64,000 nt of DNA from Succinivibrio sp. Its GTDB lineage: Bacteria; Pseudomonadota; Gammaproteobacteria; Enterobacterales; Succinivibrionaceae. The notes beneath the pieces were generated by a model that did not search any database, had not been told where the DNA came from, and worked only from the letters and a program-made list of their open reading frames with translations. Shown in pieces: positions 52,599-61,568 of the stretch (position 1 is its first letter; each line of letters begins with the position of its first letter). The DNA is taken from positions 1 through 64,000 of the forward strand of contig JAFUGP010000112.1 of the NCBI GenBank assembly GCA_017469335.1, in the 5' to 3' direction. The translations under genes and the position numbers were made by a program.

Positions 52599-53156
52599 AT
52601 GTCAGAGCAATTCTTTGAGTCGCAAGAGGAACTGCAACGGCAAATCCATGAGGCGGCCTTAGCTCTCAAACAGGCACATTTTGAAAGCGATGCCATCTAT
52701 GCCACGGCCGAGTCTTTGACGGCGGGACTTATCGCCGCCAGCGTGGTGGAAATAGCCGGCAGCTCGGCCTGGTTTGACCGGGGTTTTGTCACCTATAACA
52801 ACAAGGCCAAGCAGGAGATGTTGGGGGTGAGCGACTTCACCCTGGAAAGTCACAGCGAGCTGAGTCTGCAGTGCGTGGCACAAATGGCACAGGGAGCTCT
52901 TCAGCGTTCCGTGGCTCGCATTGCGGTGGCTGTCTCCGGGGTGGCCGGTCCAGACGGGGGCACAGCTCAAAATCCGGTGGGCACGGTGTACCTGGGCATC
53001 TGCCGTCGCGGTGAGTGTCCGGTGGGACAGATTTGCCACTTTCAGGGCTCCAGGCAACAGGTGCGTCTGCAGACCACGCTGGCCGCACTTAAGGCTCTCT
53101 ATGCGGCCAGTTACGGTGAGCTCAGCGCGCCGTGGCAGCGCGTGAATGCAGAGTGA
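52599..53156 (+). CDS. pncC: Nicotinamide-nucleotide amidase PncC (CinA C-terminal family)
   Basis: PncC deamidates NMN to nicotinic acid mononucleotide in NAD recycling. The 185-residue product has TAESLTAGLIAASVVEIAGSS, the FVTYNNKAKQEMLGV stretch, AVSGVAGPDGGTAQNPVGTVYLG with the active-site region, and a FQGSRQQVRLQT end. ATG 52599 has GAGGT upstream. Its 3' end overlaps the convergent metallophosphoesterase gene by 35 bp. Confidence 0.92.
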   Translation: MSEQFFESQEELQRQIHEAALALKQAHFESDAIYATAESLTAGLIAASVVEIAGSSAWFDRGFVTYNNKAKQEMLGVSDFTLESHSELSLQCVAQMAQGALQRSVARIAVAVSGVAGPDGGTAQNPVGTVYLGICRRGECPVGQICHFQGSRQQVRLQTTLAALKALYAASYGELSAPWQRVNAE

Positions 53157-54285
53157 TTTCGATCACCTGCGGCGGATCGTCGATACGCAACGCAAAACCA
53201 TGCCAGATCATGGTGCCGTTGGAGACGATGACCCGCTCCCTGCCTAACTTATACAATCCCGAGACCATGCCGCCGTTTAAAGCTGCCACCAGGGTGCGCA
53301 GCCCCGGCGCCATGCCGCCGTGAGTGTGACCGGCCAGATAAAGATCCACCTTATCCTGCAGCAGCCTGGCATACTCGGGGTGATGAGAGAGCAGGATGGT
53401 GGGCAGATTGGGATCGGTATCGGACAGCGCCTTATCGAGATTTGGCCCCTCAAAGCCAAAGCGCGCTCCGTCCTTGTCCATCAGGCCTGCCAGATTAAAC
53501 AGCGCCGCGCCGTCCCGGCGTATGGTCACCGCGCGGTTCTCCAGAAATTGAAGACCCTTTTGCTGATAATAATCAAGCCATTGCAGGTAGCCTGAGTAAA
53601 ACTCATGGTTGCCGGAAACGGCGTAGACCCCATCGGGAGCCTGCAAGGCGCTGATGGTGGCGGTTTTGTCATCGAGCCTTAAAATCTCTCCGTCCTGGTA
53701 GTCGCCGGCGAGCACGATGAGATCGGGTTTTAAGGCCTGCACCCCCCGGTAGATGTACTCCAAATCTTCTTTGGAGGTAGGGGAGCTGACGTGCAGATCG
53801 GCCAGCAGCACGATGCGGTAGCCCTCGGCCTGAGGCGGAAGCTTATCGATGGTGATGCTGTAACGGGCAAGCTCCGGGCGTGAAAAACCTCCCCAGGTGC
53901 CTACCAGGCCGAACAGCAGCGACAGAGCTATAAAGAGGGTACCCAACACCTGGGAGTGCGGAGAGATGATGTAGGTGGAGAGCCTTAAGGTGATGAGCTT
54001 GAAGATCACGTTGATGAGATCGCGACCTATGGTGAGCAACAGCAGCATGATGGCGGCAAAGCCCAGTACGTCCACCAGCATGGCCGGATAGCGCGACAGC
54101 AGCGGGTCCATCATGGTTCCGCCGGTAAGGTAGTAAACGTAGAGTTTGCAGCAGCATAAGGATACGACCAGCCCCAGTGGCAGCTTTAAGTACCATTTGA
54201 TGCTCAGAGGCAGCACAAAACGCCACAACAACAGCAGCGCCATGATGAGCGGGTGCAGCCTGAAAAGATAGAAAACAAGATTCAT
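53122..54285 (-). CDS. Membrane metallophosphoesterase (YkuE/YaeI-like)
   Basis: The 387-residue protein has four hydrophobic segments in the first 130 residues, then a calcineurin-like phosphoesterase domain with LLADLHVSS, LIVLAGDYQDG, VSGNHEFYSG, LSHHPEYAR and AGHTHGGM, the complete dimetal motif set. Members hydrolyse lipid or nucleotide phosphates; the substrate is unknown. The ATG has AGGAG 7 nt upstream. It is 26 bp downstream of anmK on the same strand, so the two may be co-transcribed. Confidence 0.85.
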   Translation of the reverse strand: MNLVFYLFRLHPLIMALLLLWRFVLPLSIKWYLKLPLGLVVSLCCCKLYVYYLTGGTMMDPLLSRYPAMLVDVLGFAAIMLLLLTIGRDLINVIFKLITLRLSTYIISPHSQVLGTLFIALSLLFGLVGTWGGFSRPELARYSITIDKLPPQAEGYRIVLLADLHVSSPTSKEDLEYIYRGVQALKPDLIVLAGDYQDGEILRLDDKTATISALQAPDGVYAVSGNHEFYSGYLQWLDYYQQKGLQFLENRAVTIRRDGAALFNLAGLMDKDGARFGFEGPNLDKALSDTDPNLPTILLSHHPEYARLLQDKVDLYLAGHTHGGMAPGLRTLVAALNGGMVSGLYKLGRERVIVSNGTMIWHGFALRIDDPPQVIEITLHSRAATAR

Positions 54286-54311
54286 GACAAAACTCCTGGG
54301 CGCTCTTAGCC

Positions 54312-55493
54312 TTAATTATCAGCGTGGCCCAGGCACTGGTGCTGGTAGTGTCCGTGCAAGGCCGGGGAGAGGGTGCCCAAGATAGAGCACTCCCGTGCGC
54401 CGCTGACTGAGCGCAGATCGGTGGCAATACCCAGGCAACAGCGTCTGGCCAGCCAGGCAAAGGCGGCGCATTCGATGATCTGAGGGTCGATGCCGCGCTC
54501 GGAGCTGATGACGGTTTTAAGGGAATGCTGTGCGGCCAGCTCAGTCAAACGCTCCATTAGCAGGGTATTGAAAGCCCCGCCTCCGCACACGATAAGGGTG
54601 CTGTGCCTGTCTATGGTCCCCGCGGACACAAACTCCGGCAGGTTGTAGAGGGCACTTTGGGCGGTGAGCTCAAGCAGCGTGCGCAGCAGATCCTGGGCGC
54701 GGCGGCGGTTCTCCCGGCAGGATTGCAGCTGCGCGGCGATGAAAGCCGCGCCGAACTCTTCGGTGCCGGTGGATTTGGGGGCGGGACGGCGGAAATAGGG
54801 GTAACTTAGAAAATGGCTGAGCCAGTCTTCCTGCACCTGTCCTGAGCGGGCTATCTCCCCGTTTTGGTCATAGGGAATGTTAAGCAGGGTGCGGCAGGTC
54901 AGGTCCATCAGAGTATTGGCCGGCCCCGTGTCGTAGCCTTTTAACACCTCTCCCTGAGCGTTGATGACGGTGAGATTGGCGATGCCTCCTAAATTCAGCA
55001 CCAACGCCGCATGATCTTTTTGGGCGAACATGCCGGCGTGGAAAGCCGGGGTCAGCGGTGCGCCTTCCCCGCCGTGGGCCAGATCGGCGGAGCGGAAATT
55101 GCTGACCACGTCAATGCCGGTCAAGGCGGCCAGGTAGGGGGCATTGTCAAGCTGTACCGAAAAGTGCAGATCGGGACGGTGCATCACGGTCTGACCGTGC
55201 GAGCCGATGGCGATGACCTCCACATTGCTTACCGCGGCGCGGTGCAGCAGCTCGTTTACCACCTCGCGCGAGGCAATGGCCATGAGATTGCCGGCCCGAC
55301 CGTAATTGGTAAGATTGGTGCTGTGGCGCTCCAGGCCGGTTAACTCACGCAAAAGCCGCAATTCCAGCGCCCCCCAGGGCCTGGAGGCGTGGGCGAGCAC
55401 TTGGGGATAGGGCTGAGTGGAAAAATCAATAAGGCAGCCGTCTAAGGCGTCCATGCTTGTGCCTGACATGAGGCCGATGTAGAGCTCAGAGTT
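54312..55493 (-). CDS. anmK: Anhydro-N-acetylmuramic acid kinase
   Basis: AnmK phosphorylates anhydroMurNAc recovered from cell-wall turnover while opening the anhydro ring. The product has YIGLMSGTSMDALD near the start, GSHGQTVMHRP, HGGEGAPLTPAFH, NLGGIANLTV and CGGGAFNTLLMERL, all typical. The family start aligns with TTG 55493 (LNSELYIGLMSGTS), giving 393 residues; ATG 55565 would add 24 residues unlike the family. Neither has a strong ribosome site, so the start is uncertain. It is divergent from tyrS. Confidence 0.9.
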   Translation of the reverse strand, partial: NSELYIGLMSGTSMDALDGCLIDFSTQPYPQVLAHASRPWGALELRLLRELTGLERHSTNLTNYGRAGNLMAIASREVVNELLHRAAVSNVEVIAIGSHGQTVMHRPDLHFSVQLDNAPYLAALTGIDVVSNFRSADLAHGGEGAPLTPAFHAGMFAQKDHAALVLNLGGIANLTVINAQGEVLKGYDTGPANTLMDLTCRTLLNIPYDQNGEIARSGQVQEDWLSHFLSYPYFRRPAPKSTGTEEFGAAFIAAQLQSCRENRRRAQDLLRTLLELTAQSALYNLPEFVSAGTIDRHSTLIVCGGGAFNTLLMERLTELAAQHSLKTVISSERGIDPQIIECAAFAWLARRCCLGIATDLRSVSGARECSILGTLSPALHGHYQHQCLGHADN

Positions 55494-55603
55494 CAAGGGT
55501 GCACCATCATGTGAAGAATTTTCTGGAAAAGGAGAGCAAAACTTTGCCCGACAATGATAGGGCATTGTAGCATTATTGGCACTTTTAACTCAGGCCCGTA
55601 AGG

Positions 55604-55631
55604 TTGCAATAATTGGCTTGCTGACTATAAT
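55604..55631 (+). promoter_or_regulatory. Sigma-70 promoter of tyrS
   Basis: TTGCAA (55604-55609), a 16-bp spacer and TATAAT (55626-55631) make a good promoter, with a start near 55638. The leader to the tyrS ATG is about 107 nt. Confidence 0.65.
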
Positions 55632-55744
55632 GTTTTTGCTACATTAAGACCTGGCCTCAGGCCTCGGTTTTCATGGTGCCGAGAAGGCACAGCCTGGCAG
55701 ACTGCAATCTAGCCTGCGCAATTACCAAAAGAGGAATATTTGGC

Positions 55745-56956
55745 ATGTCAGCTGACATTGAGAAGGCATTAGAGGAGATCTCCCGCGGCGCCGAGGAGAT
55801 CATACCTATTGAGGAACTTAAAAAGAAATTGGAAAGCGGCCGTCAGCTTATCATCAAACTGGGCATGGACCCGACCGCACCCGATCTGCATTTGGGACAC
55901 ACCGTGATCCTCAATAAGTTGCGCACTTTCCAGAAGCTCGGACACAAGATAGTGCTGGTTATCGGTGATTTTACCGCTGCCATCGGCGATCCCTCGGGCA
56001 AGAACGCCACCCGCCCCGAGCTGCCGCGCGAACAGATCCTGGAGAACGCCAAAACCTATGCCGAACAGGCCTTCAAGATCTTGGATAAGGACCTGACCGA
56101 GATCCGCTACAACTCCGAGTGGAGCGATAAGTTAGGGGCGGCCGGCACCATCCGCCTGGCAGCCAAGCTCACCGTGGCGCGCATGCTCGAGCGCGATGAC
56201 TTTGCCAAGCGCTATCAGGAACGTCAGCCCATCTCCATTCACGAGTTTCTCTACCCGTTATTCCAGGGCTATGACAGCGTGGCCTTAAAGGCCGATGTGG
56301 AACTGGGCGGCACCGATCAGAAATTCAACTTGCTCATGGGGCGGGAGCTGCAAAAAGATCAGGGGATGGAGCCGCAGTGCGTGCTGATGATGCCGCTGTT
56401 GGTGGGGTTGGACGGTGTGATCAAGATGTCCAAATCCAAGGGCAATTACATCGGCGTCACCGAGCAGCCTGAGGAGATGTTAGGCAAGATCATGTCCATC
56501 TCCGATGAGCTGATGTGGAACTACTACACCTTGCTCTCGGCAAAGTCATTGGATGAAATCAACTCCCTGCGCGAGCGCTGCCGCAAAGATGAATTAAACC
56601 CGCGCGACGCCAAACTGGAGTTGGGACGTGAGATAGTCGCGCGCTATCACGGTGAGGATGAAGCGCAGCGGGCCCTGGAGGGCTTTAAAAATCAGTTCTC
56701 CGCCGGGGCGCTGCCCGAGGACATGCCAAAGCTGACCCTAAATTCACGCAGCATTCCCAATCTGCTCAAGGACGCGGGGCTGTGTAAATCCACCTCCGAG
56801 GCCATGCGTCTTATCGAACAGCATGCAGTAAAATGTGAAGGCAGGGTAATAGCCTCCAAAGGCGAGGGAGTCCCCGCCGGTGAGGCGGTCTGGCAGGTGG
56901 GCAAGCGCCGCTATGCCCGCATTACGCTGCAAAGCCCCATCGAGGCGCAGAGCTGA
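55745..56956 (+). CDS. tyrS: Tyrosyl-tRNA synthetase
   Basis: TyrS charges tRNA-Tyr. The 403-residue class I synthetase has the HIGH-type motif HLGH at 49-52, [13 protein letters not shown], the KMSKS loop at about 227, and a C-terminal S4 RNA-binding domain (with [19 protein letters not shown]). It resembles the TyrZ-like branch more than E. coli TyrS, which has about 424 residues. ATG 55745 has AAGAGGAA upstream and is preferred over an in-frame extension to 55673. rpiA follows 20 bp later. Confidence 0.96.
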   Translation: MSADIEKALEEISRGAEEIIPIEELKKKLESGRQLIIKLGMDPTAPDLHLGHTVILNKLRTFQKLGHKIVLVIGDFTAAIGDPSGKNATRPELPREQILENAKTYAEQAFKILDKDLTEIRYNSEWSDKLGAAGTIRLAAKLTVARMLERDDFAKRYQERQPISIHEFLYPLFQGYDSVALKADVELGGTDQKFNLLMGRELQKDQGMEPQCVLMMPLLVGLDGVIKMSKSKGNYIGVTEQPEEMLGKIMSISDELMWNYYTLLSAKSLDEINSLRERCRKDELNPRDAKLELGREIVARYHGEDEAQRALEGFKNQFSAGALPEDMPKLTLNSRSIPNLLKDAGLCKSTSEAMRLIEQHAVKCEGRVIASKGEGVPAGEAVWQVGKRRYARITLQSPIEAQS

Positions 56957-56976
56957 CACATACGTGAGGGAATGAC

Positions 56977-57651
56977 ATGAAATCGCAGGACGAACTTAAG
57001 GTACTGGTGGCGCGTGAGGCGCTGCGCTTTGTCCCCAAGAGCGGGGTGCTGGGCGTGGGCAGCGGCTCGACCGTGGTCAAGTTCATTGAGCAGATGCAGG
57101 AGAACAAGGTGCTCCCGGAGGCGGCGGTCAGCAGTTCCAACAAGACCACGCAGCTTTTGACCGAGTTGGGCGTCAAGGTACTCGATCCCAACGAGGTCAC
57201 GGATTATGAGGTCTACATTGACGGCGCCGATGAAGTCGATCCCAAGTTCCGCCTGATCAAGGGGGGCGGGGCCTGCCTGACGCGCGAGAAGATCCTCACT
57301 TCCATGGCGGCAAAATTTGTGTGCATCGTCGATCAGTCCAAGATGGTACAGGAACTGGGCAAGTTCCCGCTGCCGGTGGAGGTCATCCCCATGGCCCGCG
57401 AGAAAGTTGCCAGGGTGCTCAAGGAGATCACCGGCGGCAGACCGGTACTGCGAGAGGGCTGCGTAACCGACAACCAGTGCGAGATCCTGGACGTGCACGA
57501 TTTGCGCATTCAGGATCCGGCGGCCCTGGAGAGCGCCATCAACAATATTCCCGGGGTGGTGACGGTAGGGCTGTTTGCCCGGCGCGGTGCCGATGTGGTG
57601 CTCTATGCCACTGAGCACGAAGTCAAGGAAATCAAGGCCTCCCAGGCCTAG
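56977..57651 (+). CDS. rpiA: Ribose-5-phosphate isomerase A
   Basis: RpiA interconverts ribulose-5-phosphate and ribose-5-phosphate. The 224-residue enzyme has GVGSGST at 26-32, SSNKTTQLL, DGADEVD at 82-88 and KGGGACLTREK with the catalytic Glu at 104. It closely follows tyrS, with GAGGGAATGAC upstream of the ATG, so the two are probably co-transcribed. Confidence 0.96.
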   Translation: MKSQDELKVLVAREALRFVPKSGVLGVGSGSTVVKFIEQMQENKVLPEAAVSSSNKTTQLLTELGVKVLDPNEVTDYEVYIDGADEVDPKFRLIKGGGACLTREKILTSMAAKFVCIVDQSKMVQELGKFPLPVEVIPMAREKVARVLKEITGGRPVLREGCVTDNQCEILDVHDLRIQDPAALESAINNIPGVVTVGLFARRGADVVLYATEHEVKEIKASQA

Positions 57652-57721
57652 CCTAAGATGCCCTCACCTAAGGCTGCCGGTGCTGCCGCACGAGTGTTCT
57701 CTGGGGAGAAAAAAGTGCGCT

Positions 57722-57747
57722 TAAAAATTCTGAAAACTTGACGATAT
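57722..57747 (+). promoter_or_regulatory. Candidate sigma-28 promoter of fliS
   Basis: TAAA (57722-57725), a 14-bp spacer and GACGATAT (57740-57747) resemble the FliA consensus TAAA-N15-GCCGATAA, with 6 of 8 matches in the -10 element and one base short in spacing. It lies 53 bp before the fliS ATG. Confidence 0.5.
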
Positions 57748-57799
57748 ACATCTTAGCGAACGGAAAACTTCTGTAAAATGGAGCTTGCAGGAGGAATCA

Positions 57800-58225
57800 A
57801 TGTACGGACGTAACTTACGAGCCTACAAGAAAACCAATCTTGAAGCAGAGCTGTCGGTGGCCGATCCTCACCGCATCATTCAGATGATGTTTGAGGGACT
57901 GCTGCAGCGCCTCTCCCAGGCCAAGGGAGCCATCGAGCGTAAGGACTTTGCCTATAAGTCCGACCGTATCTCCAAGGCCGTGGGCATCATCAACGGGCTG
58001 CAGATGTCCCTGGACCGCAGCAAAGATCCCGAGTTGGGCGATCGCATGTCCGCCTTGTACACCTATATGAAAGAGCGCCTTAATGTGGCCACCACCACAT
58101 TGGAGACCGCGCCCATCGATGAGGTGATCAAGCTGGTGATGCCGATTAAGCAGGCTTGGGACAGCATCCCCGAGAATATCAAGCAGGAGACCAACGCCAA
58201 GATCCTGCAAAGCAGGCAGCCTTAG
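57800..58225 (+). CDS. fliS: Flagellin export chaperone FliS
   Basis: FliS binds flagellin and delivers it for export. The 141-residue product has MYGRNLRAYKKTNLEAELSVADPHRIIQMMFEGLLQRL, IERKDFAYKSDRISKAVGIINGLQMSLD and the YTYMKERL segment, the standard FliS helices. ATG 57800 has GGAGGAA 4 nt upstream. It stands alone, away from fliC or fliD, and is followed by a terminator. Confidence 0.93.
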   Translation: MYGRNLRAYKKTNLEAELSVADPHRIIQMMFEGLLQRLSQAKGAIERKDFAYKSDRISKAVGIINGLQMSLDRSKDPELGDRMSALYTYMKERLNVATTTLETAPIDEVIKLVMPIKQAWDSIPENIKQETNAKILQSRQP

Positions 58226-58264
58226 CCGGTCTGTAGTTAACCACCTTTCTCTCTCTGTAAATAA

Positions 58265-58292
58265 AGCCCTGCCAAATTGGCAGGGCTGTTTT
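58265..58292. terminator. Bidirectional terminator shared by fliS and pykF
   Basis: AGCCCTGCCA (58265-58274) and TGGCAGGGCT (58278-58287) form a perfect 10-bp stem with a 3-nt loop. Plus-strand GTTTTG and minus-strand TTATTT follow, so it can stop both fliS and the convergent pykF. Confidence 0.85.
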
Positions 58293-58350
58293 GATCTTGT
58301 TGACCTCACCCCGGGGCTTTTTGACCTGCCCGGGGCAGGGGTGCGGGTTG

Positions 58351-59769
58351 TCAGTCGATGGTGTGCACCGATACGGTATTGGTGGTGCCTGAGGGTACCA
58401 ACGCGCCGTTGACCATGATGACGGTATCCCCGCGTTTGGCCAGACCCAGCTCCACGGCCAGTTTCTTGCCTAACCTGAAGAACTCATCGGTGGAATTGAT
58501 GCGCTCCACCAGCTGCGGCTGCACTCCGCGCACCAGGCACAGCTGCCGGGCAGTCTTGATCAGCGGTGTCAGGGCCAATACGTGACTGGTGGGGAAATAT
58601 TTGCGGATATTGCGCGCCGAAGTGCCGTGCTCGGTGGCCACCACGATGAGCGGGGCCTTCAGGGTTTCGGAGGCCTCCACGGCGGCGATGCAGACGGCAT
58701 CTGAGATCCCTACCGGGGCGTTGTGCTCATTGGGATCGTCGATACGTGCAGGGATCTCCCAGTCGGTGCGCAGGCAGATGTTGTTCATGGTGCTCACGGC
58801 CTCGCGCGGGTATTTGCCCTTGGCTGACTCGCCGGAGAGCATCACCGCGTCGGTGCCGTCCAGGATGGCGTTGGCCACGTCACCGGCCTCGGCACGGGTG
58901 GGACGCGGGTTCTTGATCATGGAATCGAGCATCTGCGTGGCGGTGATTACGGTCTTGCCCACCTCATTGCAGCGTTTGATGATGTGCTTCTGGGCAAAGA
59001 TTACCTCCTGCGCGGGGATCTCCACACCCATGTCGCCGCGGGCCACCATGATGCCGTCGGCGGTGGCCAGGATGTCCTCGAAGTTGTCAAGACCTTCCTG
59101 GTTTTCAATCTTGCAGATGATCTTGATGTCCTGCCCGCCGTGCGCGTCCAGAAACTCGCGGATGTCCAGCACGTCGCGGCGGCTGCGCGTAAACGAAGCG
59201 GCCACGAAATCGACCTTGCGCTCGATGCCGAAGAGCAGATCCTTTTTGTCCTTCTCCGACATGAAGGGCATGGAGATATGGGTATTGGGCAGGTTCACGC
59301 CCTTGTGCTCGCCCAGCATGCCGTTGTTGAGCACCTCGCATTCCACCTCGGTTTCGGAGGTGGAGACGACCTTCATGCCGATGAGACCGTCATCGAGCAG
59401 TACGGTGTCGCCTCGGCGCAGATCTTTGGCGAAATTGGGGTAGGTTACGCTGATGCGCTCACTGTTGCCCACTACCGAGGAGTCGGTGGTGATGGTGAGC
59501 TTCTGCCCGGTTTTGAGCTCCACATCATTGCCGCCTTCGAGCTTGCAGGTGCGGATCTCCGGACCCTTGGTGTCCAGCACCACCGCGAAGACCTTGCCGG
59601 TATCGCGCATGATCTGCTCGATGGTGTCGATTCTGCGGCCGTGCTCCTCGTAGTCGCCATGGGAGAAATTAAGACGCATGACGTTCATGCCGTTGTTGAG
59701 CAAAGCTTCCATCATTTCGCGGGATTCGGTCTTCGGACCGATGGTGCAGACAATTTTGGTTTTCTTCAT
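58351..59769 (-). CDS. pykF: Pyruvate kinase (type I, PykF-like)
   Basis: Pyruvate kinase converts phosphoenolpyruvate and ADP to pyruvate and ATP. The product has [16 protein letters not shown] at the start, [76 protein letters not shown] with catalytic residues, and [13 protein letters not shown] 59769 gives 472 residues, like E. coli PykF (470). An upstream ATG (59775) and a longer frame exist; no clear ribosome site decides. In succinate producers this step sets the split of PEP between pyruvate and oxaloacetate. Confidence 0.96.
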   Translation of the reverse strand: MKKTKIVCTIGPKTESREMMEALLNNGMNVMRLNFSHGDYEEHGRRIDTIEQIMRDTGKVFAVVLDTKGPEIRTCKLEGGNDVELKTGQKLTITTDSSVVGNSERISVTYPNFAKDLRRGDTVLLDDGLIGMKVVSTSETEVECEVLNNGMLGEHKGVNLPNTHISMPFMSEKDKKDLLFGIERKVDFVAASFTRSRRDVLDIREFLDAHGGQDIKIICKIENQEGLDNFEDILATADGIMVARGDMGVEIPAQEVIFAQKHIIKRCNEVGKTVITATQMLDSMIKNPRPTRAEAGDVANAILDGTDAVMLSGESAKGKYPREAVSTMNNICLRTDWEIPARIDDPNEHNAPVGISDAVCIAAVEASETLKAPLIVVATEHGTSARNIRKYFPTSHVLALTPLIKTARQLCLVRGVQPQLVERINSTDEFFRLGKKLAVELGLAKRGDTVIMVNGALVPSGTTNTVSVHTID

Positions 59770-59877
59770 AAGCATGTGGGCGGCGGAGCGAGCGGCCGCT
59801 TGTCCTCCAAGAAAGGTGTGGGGCGCCTTGGGCACTGTGGCCGCCGCGCCTGAAATAAGAGTTTTAAAGCGTGAAAA

Positions 59878-59886
59878 ATTATAGCA
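59878..59886 (-). promoter_or_regulatory. Extended -10 promoter of pykF
   Basis: On the minus strand TGCTATAAT (59886-59878) is a perfect extended -10 element. The predicted start near 59871 leaves a leader of about 100 nt. The -35 is poor, as is usual for this promoter type. Confidence 0.6.
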
Positions 59887-59930
59887 GAGGGTGCTTTTTC
59901 AATAAGCTGATCTTGGGGGCAAATCAAAAT

Positions 59931-59958
59931 AAAAAGGCCATGCGGAGCATGACCTTTT
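59931..59958 (-). terminator. Terminator of the frd operon
   Basis: On the minus strand AAAGGTCATGC and GCATGGCCTTT pair across TCC with one mismatch, followed by TTTATTTT. It lies about 30 bp after the frdD stop. Confidence 0.8.
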
Positions 59959-59985
59959 GTGTGATTTGTGATCTTCTAACAGATG

Positions 59986-60363
59986 CTAGAAGAGTCTGAC
60001 GTAAATGAGCAGCTGCAGCCCCAGGCAGATGAAGGAGATCGCCGCGGCCGCGCCGTACGCTGCGAACCAGAACAGTTTGGAGTGTATGCCAAAGTCATGG
60101 GTCGAGTGATACATACGGTGCAGAGCGTAGAAGCTGAGCATGAACACCACGCCGAACAAAATAAGGCTGAGCAGCCAGTTCGAGAGCAGGCCGCTGACCT
60201 GCTCATAGCTGAGCAGACCATCATTGATGGACGGGGAGATCAGCCCGGCGACAATCATAATCACCAAAATCGCCGGAAGCACAATGGCAGCAATCATGCC
60301 GCCGCCGCCGAACATGAGCCAGTAAATGGGTTCATCCGAGCGGGTAGGAAGAGTCTGATGCAT
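59986..60363 (-). CDS. frdD: Fumarate reductase membrane subunit FrdD
   Basis: FrdD anchors fumarate reductase and with FrdC forms the quinol site. The 125-residue protein has three membrane helices (about 17-40, 60-85, 100-122), with EPIYWLMFGGGGMIAA at the start and HRMYHSTHDFG between the second and third. It is the last gene of the minus-strand frdABCD operon, 13 bp after frdC. Confidence 0.94.
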   Translation of the reverse strand: MHQTLPTRSDEPIYWLMFGGGGMIAAIVLPAILVIMIVAGLISPSINDGLLSYEQVSGLLSNWLLSLILFGVVFMLSFYALHRMYHSTHDFGIHSKLFWFAAYGAAAAISFICLGLQLLIYVRLF

Positions 60364-60376
60364 GATATGTCCTCCT

Positions 60377-60811
60377 TTACATAGTGGCGAAAGCGGCGAC
60401 CAGTATCACCACCGTGGCACCGGCCACGGCACAGTACAGGCCGATCTTGGTAACGGCATCCGGAACACGCTCAGTGCTGTTCTTGTTCATGAACAGTCTG
60501 ACCGCCTTCGGCATGAGGTTGAACCAGGTGATCATGTGGAAGATCTGTGCCCCCAGGGCCAGGATGTTCAACAAAATGATCACCGGATTGCCCAGGAAGG
60601 AGCGTACCCACCACATGTAGCACTGCGGATCGCCGTCAGTGGACAGGGCGAACATAAAAACGCCAAACACGATCTCCAAGGTGGCGAACAGCGCCATTAC
60701 GGCGGTGCCCTCACGCAGCATGTACTTGGTGTAGAAGGGATTCTTCAGCCACCAGGTTGTAGCGGAAACCGGACGGATGTAAGGCTTACGGAAAGATTTT
60801 GCTTCGCTCAT
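60377..60811 (-). CDS. frdC: Fumarate reductase membrane subunit FrdC
   Basis: FrdC is the second membrane anchor of fumarate reductase. The 144-residue protein has RPVSATTWWLKNPFYTKYMLREGTAVMAL, whose Glu is equivalent to the E. coli quinol-site E29, and three membrane helices with HMITWFNLMPKAVR in the loop. It is slightly longer than E. coli FrdC (131). It lies 4 bp after frdB. Confidence 0.94.
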   Translation of the reverse strand: MSEAKSFRKPYIRPVSATTWWLKNPFYTKYMLREGTAVMALFATLEIVFGVFMFALSTDGDPQCYMWWVRSFLGNPVIILLNILALGAQIFHMITWFNLMPKAVRLFMNKNSTERVPDAVTKIGLYCAVAGATVVILVAAFATM

Positions 60812-60815
60812 TTCA

Positions 60816-61568
60816 TTACTCCGGCTTGAACATTTTTATGACAAAGTCCGTAGCACTCATCTTCTTGCCCAGCTGAATGGCAGAGGACGGGTCGACGTGC
60901 TTCGGACAGACCTCGGAGCAGTAGCCCACGAACGTGCAGCTCCAGGCGCCTTCCTCGGCGTTGAGGTGCGGCAGACGCTGCTTCTTGCCCGAGTCGCGGT
61001 TGTCGATGTTGTAGCGGTACAGCAAGGTCAGCGCGGCCGGACCGATGAACTCGGGGTTGATGCGGTACTGCGGGCAGGCGGCGTAGCAGCAGCCGCAGTT
61101 GATGCACTGCGCGAACTGCAAATAGGCCTCCATCTGCTGCGGAGTCTGCTTGAAGTTCTGATTGAGCGGCATCTTGGCATCTTTCTCGGAGGGAATGATG
61201 TAGGGCTTGATGCGCTCGATTTTCTCGATGAGATCGGACAGATCGACCACCAGATCGCGCTCCACCGGGAAATTGGCCAGCGGCTCAATGAGCATCTCCT
61301 TGCCCTCGTAGTCACGCAGGAAGGTTTTGCAGGCCAAGTGCGGCACATTGTTGACCATCATGGCGCAGGAACCGCACACCGCCATACGGCAGGACCAGCG
61401 GAACGACAGGCTCGGCTCGAAGTTGTCCTTGATGTGGAACAGCGCTTCAAGCAGAGAGGTGCCATGATGATAGGGCACGTTGAAGGTCTGGTAGAACGGC
61501 TCTTTATCCTGCTCCGGACGATAGCGGAGCACAGTCATTCTCATGGTTTTTTGCTGCATGTCTTCCAT
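60816..61568 (-). CDS. frdB: Fumarate reductase iron-sulfur subunit FrdB
   Basis: FrdB passes electrons from menaquinol to FrdA through three clusters. The 250-residue protein has the [2Fe-2S] cysteines C60, C65, C68 and C80, the [4Fe-4S] set C155, C158, C161 with C221, and the [3Fe-4S] set C165, C211 and C217, all in the E. coli pattern. Its ATG directly abuts the frdA stop. Confidence 0.96.
   Translation of the reverse strand: MEDMQQKTMRMTVLRYRPEQDKEPFYQTFNVPYHHGTSLLEALFHIKDNFEPSLSFRWSCRMAVCGSCAMMVNNVPHLACKTFLRDYEGKEMLIEPLANFPVERDLVVDLSDLIEKIERIKPYIIPSEKDAKMPLNQNFKQTPQQMEAYLQFAQCINCGCCYAACPQYRINPEFIGPAALTLLYRYNIDNRDSGKKQRLPHLNAEEGAWSCTFVGYCSEVCPKHVDPSSAIQLGKKMSATDFVIKMFKPE

Noticed and set aside
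58316..58338. CCCCGGG/CCCGGGG stem between fliS and pykF
   Set aside because: It has no T run on either strand. The adjacent stem at 58265-58287 is a better terminator for both genes.
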